NCBI GenBank assembly: GCA_947178305.1
Contig: CAMWXV010000001.1
Span: 1-64,000 of the forward strand
Reading direction: 5' to 3'
Length of the DNA stretch: 64,000 bases
Source: an uncultured Porphyromonadaceae bacterium
Lineage (GTDB): Bacteria > Bacteroidota > Bacteroidia > Bacteroidales > Muribaculaceae
The translations under genes and the position numbers were made by a program. The notes beneath the pieces were generated by a model that was given only the letters and a program-made list of their open reading frames with translations, was not told where the DNA came from and ran no database searches. Positions 59,001 through 64,000 of this stretch are shown here, piece by piece (position 1 is the stretch's first letter; each line of letters starts with the position of its first letter).

Positions 59001-60906
59001 TGAAATGGAGGTTATAGCTATCCTTGAGCTCGCTTGCAGTCAATGCCTTGTTCCAAAGTTGAACTTCTGTGAACTGCACGGACGAACCGTTGTCGCCGAT
59101 ATAGAAATTAGCTTCATCGGGAGCAAAACCAAAGCCTTCGGGAGCATCAATGCTTGAAATCTCTTTGCCATTCTTGTAAAGAGTGATTTTCTTGGCTTCA
59201 AAATCAGAAACTACAGACACAAACACCCATTCGTCAGCGGCGGTGCCTGCATCAGTAGAAGCTGAACCAACTTTTACTGGAACACTTTCACCTTCGGCAA
59301 TACGTGATTTGAATGTAAGTTTGCCATCACTATCAAGACCTACCCAAAACAAACCATCGTTGTCACGCCAGCCAGCCGGCATTGCACCCATAAATTTGTT
59401 TGTTGTGTAGTTCTTCAATTTTATCCAAGCCGAGTAAGTGAAGTTCTTACTACGGTTGTCTCCAGAAGTGTTTCCGTTGGTGTGCTCACCAAGAGGTGCG
59501 TCATCAAAGCGGAATGAATAGATAGTACTACCGTTCTTGGCAGGTACAATAATTGACTTGCCGGGCTCAACTACAACTGGTTCGTCTTCCACCACCATTT
59601 CCAAGGTAGCATCCTCGGTGAGTGTGAAATTGAACACATTCTCGCCTTCAAGCACAACGTCATTGAGGCGAACCTCCTTAAGCAACTTGCCTTCGGGAAC
59701 CTCCATAATGCCGAGTGTGAGATTTGTGTTTGCAGCAATTGCAGTGAAATCCTCAATGGTATCATATGTATCAGCATTGGCAAGGATGTATTCACAACCG
59801 TTGTTGATAACAGTGAGAGCAAATGTGGCAGGAGCTGCCGCTTCTACACGGATAGTGAAGTCGGCCATAATTCCGCCATTATTTTCCAATTTGTTTTCAG
59901 AGCGATCGGCTGACGGACATGGATCTATCGCGTTCCAGTCCACGATGAAACGTGCACGGTATTCACCTTCGGGAAGATTTGCAGGAATAGTGATTGTGAA
60001 CGAATTGCCGGCGTTATGGGCACCGTTACTAAAAGTATTACCGTTGCTGTCATGCCATGTACCGGCATCATCACGATTATAAGTCGTGAAACCTACAAGC
60101 TCGGAATTTGCTGTGGGCAAATCCTGGTCGTCAAGTTCTGCGGTGAACTCATAGTCCTTGTTATAGTCAATCCACAAGTATCCGTGCATCCATTCGCCAA
60201 CGAAGTCTGCCTTGACTTCAACTGTGGCACCCTGTGCGAATGTTACAACCTGATCGGTAGCGTCCTGATAGATAGCCTGACGCAGGCCGGTTTGCAAGTC
60301 TGATACGGTCTGAGTGTTACCATCGCAAGTCAGATTGATAGCTCTGGTGTAACGTTGGTTATGCTTAGAGTTGATGTCAGCCGGATATGTTTCATAAGCA
60401 CCGGTAACAGGAGCATCGCCCTCGTCAACAGTTACCACCAACTTGGTCACATAAAGACGTTTGGTGGCAGCGAGCTTGATTGACGACACCTCAGTACCGT
60501 CAAAATCAAAAGTGTAATCTGCAAGCTCTGCTGTAAGAGCCTTAGACTCTGAGTCATTCACACTCAAAGCTGATGCTGTTGATTCGTTGTACGCACACGC
60601 GGTGGCAACCACTTTGGTAATCTTTAGACCTTCGGATAGACCGAGCTCTATAGAACCGTCAGCAGAGCTACTGCCAAACTTGATACCATACCCTGTTTTG
60701 GCATAGTAAACTTTGTTTACAGCCTTGATTGACGAAAGGTATTCCGCCCCTTCAGTCACCAAAGTGCTGACATCCTTCGATGTTGTAAAGGCCGCGGACT
60801 GGTCTGTTGTCTTTCCACTGTCTTTAAACGTAATCGTATACTCACCAGCAAGGGCTGACACGGTCACGCACACCATCGAAAGAAAAAACAAGAAAAGTTT
60901 TTTCAT
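56005..60906 (-). CDS. Giant secreted repeat protein: N-terminal beta domain, GEVED-like domain, two LamG/ConA-like domains, about six roughly 80-aa repeats, T9SS-type C-terminus
   Basis: Signal peptide MKKLFLFFLSMVCVTVSALA. Duplicated SFRFDDAPLGxHTNG...RSxNFTYSAWxxxK blocks. Repeats of the form YxxTVVxNGATV...EGxxVxFTVxxxPEGKxxxxVTYNxxxV...GKYxxTVxxxxTLxVN. C-terminal VVDINGRVIVVAEG...LVKGVYVAKA. Confidence 0.88.
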   Translation of the reverse strand: MKKLFLFFLSMVCVTVSALAGEYTITFKDSGKTTDQSAAFTTSKDVSTLVTEGAEYLSSIKAVNKVYYAKTGYGIKFGSSSADGSIELGLSEGLKITKVVATACAYNESTASALSVNDSESKALTAELADYTFDFDGTEVSSIKLAATKRLYVTKLVVTVDEGDAPVTGAYETYPADINSKHNQRYTRAINLTCDGNTQTVSDLQTGLRQAIYQDATDQVVTFAQGATVEVKADFVGEWMHGYLWIDYNKDYEFTAELDDQDLPTANSELVGFTTYNRDDAGTWHDSNGNTFSNGAHNAGNSFTITIPANLPEGEYRARFIVDWNAIDPCPSADRSENKLENNGGIMADFTIRVEAAAPATFALTVINNGCEYILANADTYDTIEDFTAIAANTNLTLGIMEVPEGKLLKEVRLNDVVLEGENVFNFTLTEDATLEMVVEDEPVVVEPGKSIIVPAKNGSTIYSFRFDDAPLGEHTNGNTSGDNRSKNFTYSAWIKLKNYTTNKFMGAMPAGWRDNDGLFWVGLDSDGKLTFKSRIAEGESVPVKVGSASTDAGTAADEWVFVSVVSDFEAKKITLYKNGKEISSIDAPEGFGFAPDEANFYIGDNGSSVQFTEVQLWNKALTASELKDSYNLHFTETPANLVAYFKANELTETGKGLRNLGNGYADVVGELLGGTQISQPSWLPIMGSPVAQTIEVVDEDRVLGTATVTTTQPSEEGCSFKVMANGAELGEEPVELFTKLTVVPTIAQGYVVNNVVVTNGEESTEHALNETLYAEDGMNISLNLTASTGTYKLTVVNEANATVTFDGEINTDEILGGSVVKFTVSDIPAGKRLESVTYQAEGDAEATVLEATDGKYSVTVESNATLSINTVEIPTYALTIEAGEATVEFDGEVDTENVYEGSELSFSVNVPEGKVVVSVVYNGQAIQSVAGKYTITVTEASTLVITLADKDVEDGQSILLPAKESDGTYYSFRFDDAPLGSHTNGKNDSNDKRSRNFTYSAWVNVKSEGYVLGNIQSAFSDAIAGFRVDLQGGKLILRGRNAKTIDNFADIKQSEVTYADNVANTNEWMFVTLVADQDNSIVKLYKDGKQVASYATDYGIGLLPDASKFFISDMGCSVAFTEVQLWNKALTDEEIKDSYNFQLTEAPEALVAYYKAGEMVDGSTTRLRNLGNGYADNYAVVLSGKYVVEGWSPKFTNQTEVVPAVDNDYRSLKKVTVAVTQPTQEGFSVKAVNAEGEEVGDVASLYSKYSIETTSTGTNEVIRFINVTTDGETTQYRTFELPEALRFNGNTEISLEIGEAFKNYSVTVVDNGATVTSSVEDLTNIEENTVVSFTVTNIPEGKRLVNVTYNDEVVTANEDGKYVVTVNADGTLKVNIEDIPSYKVTVVANGATVDAGDVDLNAVLEGTRVIVTISAPEGKNITSVTYDGIEVLGDDEGKYAFTVTKDAVLEVNVASVYHLTVINPNGISEDSFYGEFRDNNNNRLSYEDEDGAFVNEGTSVVFAIMPPLTDVENDIDNVTDNGSSVKDELLDMDGEYIYYIGPVYENHEMVVTETLLGGIYGVIADGENAISFNNGVLTVAGEGAKIEVVDINGRVIVVAEGNELNVENLVKGVYVAKASANGQAYTLKFIKF

Positions 60907-60962
60907 TGGTTTGTGTTTTGGTTAATAAATATGATTAATTAATAAAAAATATACAATTTTGG

Positions 60963-60970
60963 CAAAGGTA
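60963..60970 (-). promoter_or_regulatory. -7 box of the 1633-aa gene
   Basis: Minus-strand TACCTTTG, 56 nt upstream of the ATG. Confidence 0.45.
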
Positions 60971-61267
60971 GCTGTTATTTCGCATCGTTGCAATTTTTTA
61001 ACGCTGTTTTGCAGCACAAAACACAATATTCCTCAAAAAGCAAAATCCGCTATCATGCAGCATAATAACAAAATTTTTCGCCGGACAACTCTTCACAGAG
61101 GCGCCCGGCGTGTTCCAATTAACCATGAAAAAACCTTAATACTTGCTGTAATTATTAACCTAATATCTTTAGAACCTTAAGTTCCTGTTTGTCTTACCAA
61201 TTGAATTATTAACACGAATATAATGCATGTTGTTTTTGAGAACCAATAAATATTGTTATGAGGGAGG

Positions 61268-61774
61268 TTAGCGATAGTCGGCAAAACGCTGCTGCAGCTC
61301 CTGACGCGCAAAGAATATGCGACTCTTTACAGTGCCGAGAGGCAGATTCATCTTCTCAGCTATCTCGTTGTATTTGTATCCGGCCACGTGCATTGAGAAC
61401 GGCACGCGATATTTCTCTGGAAAAGCCTCTATGGCAGCACTTATCTCTCCGGCAGCATAGGCACCCTCGGGGGTTTCAAACCCGGAATCCTGACTTATAT
61501 TGAGGTGGTAGCAATCCTCCGTCTGGTCTATGATAGTGGCACTGCGCACCACACGGCGATAGTTGTTGATGAAGATGTTGCGCATTATCGTGAACACCCA
61601 TCCTTTGAAGTTGGTGTTGTCGGTGTATTTGTCGGCGTTGGCGAGCACCTTCAGTGTAGTATCCTGAAGCAGGTCATAGGCGTCGTCGCGGTTGGAGGTG
61701 AGCATGTAGGCAAAGTTGAGCATATTGTCCTGAAGGCTCAGAAGTCTGTTTTCAAAAGAGGTTGAAGCGTTCAT
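61268..61774 (-). CDS. ECF-type RNA polymerase sigma factor
   Basis: FAYMLTSNRDDAYDLLQDTTLKVLANADKY...FKGWVFTIMRNIFINNYRR...KMNLPLGTVKSRIFFARQELQQRF. Confidence 0.94.
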   Translation of the reverse strand: MNASTSFENRLLSLQDNMLNFAYMLTSNRDDAYDLLQDTTLKVLANADKYTDNTNFKGWVFTIMRNIFINNYRRVVRSATIIDQTEDCYHLNISQDSGFETPEGAYAAGEISAAIEAFPEKYRVPFSMHVAGYKYNEIAEKMNLPLGTVKSRIFFARQELQQRFADYR

Positions 61775-61826
61775 AATATATGTTCTTTGTTGTTGGGTTA
61801 ATAGTTATTTTTGTTTGTTGACAATG

Positions 61827-61834
61827 CAAAGGTA
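61827..61834 (-). promoter_or_regulatory. -7 box of the ECF sigma gene
   Basis: Minus-strand TACCTTTG. Confidence 0.45.
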
Positions 61835-62016
61835 CGTATTTTTGAATTATCCAAACAATTATAGACTAAAAATATGTTAAAACTATTACGAAGTTGTTAC
61901 ACATCACAACAACACACAGATAATCAACCACATAATCACACAAATAAAATATTACATATCTGTGACAAACTAAGCAAAATATTGTCACAAATAGCATTTT
62001 CACCCCCAAAACAGCA

Positions 62017-62556
62017 CTATTCTGCGCTCTCATCCGATTCGCGCAACAATCTATCCGGTGGCACCACATCCAATGTGGCCGCATTACACACCGCACCGAA
62101 GCTCAGATATATGCCACGCCGCAAAAACATTTCAGCCAATTGCGGTTTACCCCTGAACCCGTGAATCACCCACGGCTGTACTGGTCTGAATTTGCTGTGC
62201 GCATCCAATATCTCTTGATTGGCACGGACATTATGTATGATCAAAGGCTTTGCCAACCGCTCACTGATAACAATATGACGATAAAAAGCCTCCACCTGCT
62301 CATTCCACGGTGTGTCACACAGCTTGTCAAGCCCTGCCTCCCCTATGGCCACCACATCAGGCCGCTCTGCCAATCGCTCCAACAGACCCCATTGCTCATC
62401 AGTGGCCTGCGACACATGCCAAGGATGTATGCCCACACTATAAATATACCCATTCGGCATAGACTGCCCTGGATACCTGTTAACCACGGCATCATGCTTC
62501 AACACATGCGTGTGCGCATCGCCCACACCGAAAAGCGGACACCCCTTATCAATCAT
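62017..62556 (-). CDS. TatD family hydrolase, short form
   Basis: [90 protein letters not shown]. Confidence 0.88.
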   Translation of the reverse strand: MIDKGCPLFGVGDAHTHVLKHDAVVNRYPGQSMPNGYIYSVGIHPWHVSQATDEQWGLLERLAERPDVVAIGEAGLDKLCDTPWNEQVEAFYRHIVISERLAKPLIIHNVRANQEILDAHSKFRPVQPWVIHGFRGKPQLAEMFLRRGIYLSFGAVCNAATLDVVPPDRLLRESDESAE

Positions 62557-62804
62557 GGCACAGGATCATAACCGCTACCGCCCCAAGGGTGACAGCGAAG
62601 TATGCGCCTAACCGCAAGCCACAGACCCCGCAAAGGACCGTGCTTGCGTATCGCCTCAATAGCATACTGACTGCACGTGGGCACAAAACGGCAACTTGGC
62701 GGCGTGAAAGGCGATATACACACCTTATATATATATATGGGAAACAAAAGTAGGCCGGTAAGCATGCGGCGCATCAACTCAACGAGCCGATTCATCATCA
62801 CCAA
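62553..62804 (-). CDS. yidD: Membrane protein insertion efficiency factor
   Basis: [62 protein letters not shown]. Confidence 0.95.
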   Translation of the reverse strand: MVMMNRLVELMRRMLTGLLLFPIYIYKVCISPFTPPSCRFVPTCSQYAIEAIRKHGPLRGLWLAVRRILRCHPWGGSGYDPVP

Positions 62805-63189
62805 TAGATTTCGTTATAGCCGTGAGCATTTTGGTCATGGATCTCTGCGTCTTGGCATACGAAGTGACGGTATTGGCCACATAAACAAACGCCATATCCA
62901 CTCCCGGACACGGCTGTGGCAGCAGATCGCGACTAAGCCTGTAAGCCTCGCGACACCGGCGACGCATCTGTACTCTGTCCACCGCATGACGCAACCGTTT
63001 TTTGGGCACAGATATAAGAAACTGAGCCACAGACTCGCGATGCGGATTCACCATCCATACCACTCTCCACGGATAGGCCATAACGGAAGCCACCGGAGAG
63101 TCAGCATTGACTCTCCGGGGGCCGAATAACCTGTCTATAGCCGTGAGGCTACAAAGTTTTTCTTTTTTATATAACCGCAGCGAGCTCAC
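62779..63189 (-). CDS. rnpA: Ribonuclease P protein component
   Basis: [19 protein letters not shown]...[20 protein letters not shown]; overlaps yidD. Confidence 0.93.
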   Translation of the reverse strand: MSSLRLYKKEKLCSLTAIDRLFGPRRVNADSPVASVMAYPWRVVWMVNPHRESVAQFLISVPKKRLRHAVDRVQMRRRCREAYRLSRDLLPQPCPGVDMAFVYVANTVTSYAKTQRSMTKMLTAITKSIGDDESAR

Positions 63190-63938
63190 TTTTTCTGTTC
63201 TTCGCTCAGATAGTTGTCAAGAGCGGCGGTCATGGACGGAGCCTTGACAGAAGGTGCCTCAAAATCAAGTCTTAACCCGGCATCCTTCACTGCCTGTGCG
63301 GTAGAAGCTCCGAAACAGCCTATGCGAATGTCGTTTTGCTGGAAATCCGGGAAATTCTTGAGCAAAGATGTGATTCCGGCCGGACTGAAGAACAAGAGCA
63401 TATCATAGTCAAAAGGCTCATCCTTGCCAAAATCATTGCTCACAGTGCGATACATCACCGCCTTGGTGTAATTGATGCGATTTGACTCAAGCACTTTGGA
63501 ATCCTCATTGTGTACATCACTGACAGCAAACAAGAAATTCTCTTTTTTATGCTTCACAAGCGATGCCACAAGCTGCGAATCATCCAACTTTCCGGTCATG
63601 CCGTGAAAAATCTTACGCTTGCGATACGGAATATATTTTTGCAAATAAAGAGCGATAGCCTCGGTTGTACAAAAATATTTCATAGTATCAGGAATATTTA
63701 CACGCATCTCTTCGCACAAACGGAAGAAATGGTCTATAGCTGTACGGGCCGTAAAGATAACTGCCGTGAAGTCGGATATGGAAACCTTAGACTGACGGAA
63801 CTCCTTGGCAGAGAGACCCTCAACCTTGATAAAAGGACGGAACTCAATCTGCACACCGTATTTTTCGGCGATTTCGTAGTAGGGTGATTTCTCCGATGAC
63901 GGCTTGGGTTGGGATACTAATACCTTCTTAACTTTCAC
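63186..63938 (-). CDS. hemD: Uroporphyrinogen-III synthase
   Basis: VLVSQPKPSSEKSPYYEIAEKYGVQIEFRPFIKVEGLSAKEFR..., FSPAGITSLLKNFPDFQQNDIRIGCFGASTAQAVKDAGL. Confidence 0.88.
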   Translation of the reverse strand: MKVKKVLVSQPKPSSEKSPYYEIAEKYGVQIEFRPFIKVEGLSAKEFRQSKVSISDFTAVIFTARTAIDHFFRLCEEMRVNIPDTMKYFCTTEAIALYLQKYIPYRKRKIFHGMTGKLDDSQLVASLVKHKKENFLFAVSDVHNEDSKVLESNRINYTKAVMYRTVSNDFGKDEPFDYDMLLFFSPAGITSLLKNFPDFQQNDIRIGCFGASTAQAVKDAGLRLDFEAPSVKAPSMTAALDNYLSEEQKK

Positions 63939-64000
63939 GTGAATAAAATAGATATGTGATTCTTGTCATTTTAAGCGAAATAACGTGCCAATTTCACAAA

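Noticed and set aside
60971-61267. Possible ncRNA in the intergenic region between the giant gene and the ECF sigma gene
   Set aside because: AT-rich with no convincing structured, terminator-ended transcript visible by eye.
62723-62741. (TA)n run inside yidD as a possible phase-variation tract
   Set aside because: Only about 6 repeats, and it encodes the IYIYK segment expected for YidD. No evidence of length switching.
1-64000. CRISPR array or cas genes
   Set aside because: No regularly spaced repeats and no Cas-like translations seen on reading the window and ORF track.

Overview
The window looks like chromosomal DNA from a Bacteroidales bacterium, probably Muribaculaceae-like. This is inferred from TAnnTTTG promoter boxes, T9SS-type C-termini and gene order. 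Its backbone is a minus-strand dcw cell-wall/division cluster (rsmH-ftsL-like-ftsI-murE-mraY-murD-ftsW-murG-murC-ftsQ-ftsA-ftsZ, about 15.2-30.3 kb). Around it are housekeeping genes (ruvB, nadB, mrp/apbC, trmB, frr, pyrH, ribF, cobB, hemD-rnpA-yidD-tatD), three adjacent FKBP-type PPIases, LPS/glycan genes, an MBOAT plus SGNH-like pair, one tRNA-Ala(GGC) and several secreted proteins. The most notable non-routine features are: (1) a RAYT/IS200-like HUH transposase gene bracketed by mirror-image arrays of three hairpins, next to ftsZ; (2) a decayed YoeB-type toxin-antitoxin module with at least four lesions, whose upstream perfect 25-bp dyad operator-like site is intact; (3) a KilA-N gene with a single in-frame amber codon followed by 34 more apparently conserved codons; (4) four genes whose -7 box lies 4-5 nt from the start codon, suggesting leaderless mRNAs; (5) a large orphan membrane-anchored protein; (6) a 1633-aa secreted repeat protein. 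I found no CRISPR array, prophage or clearly new multi-gene defence system. Family calls are from reading the translations; no searches were run.
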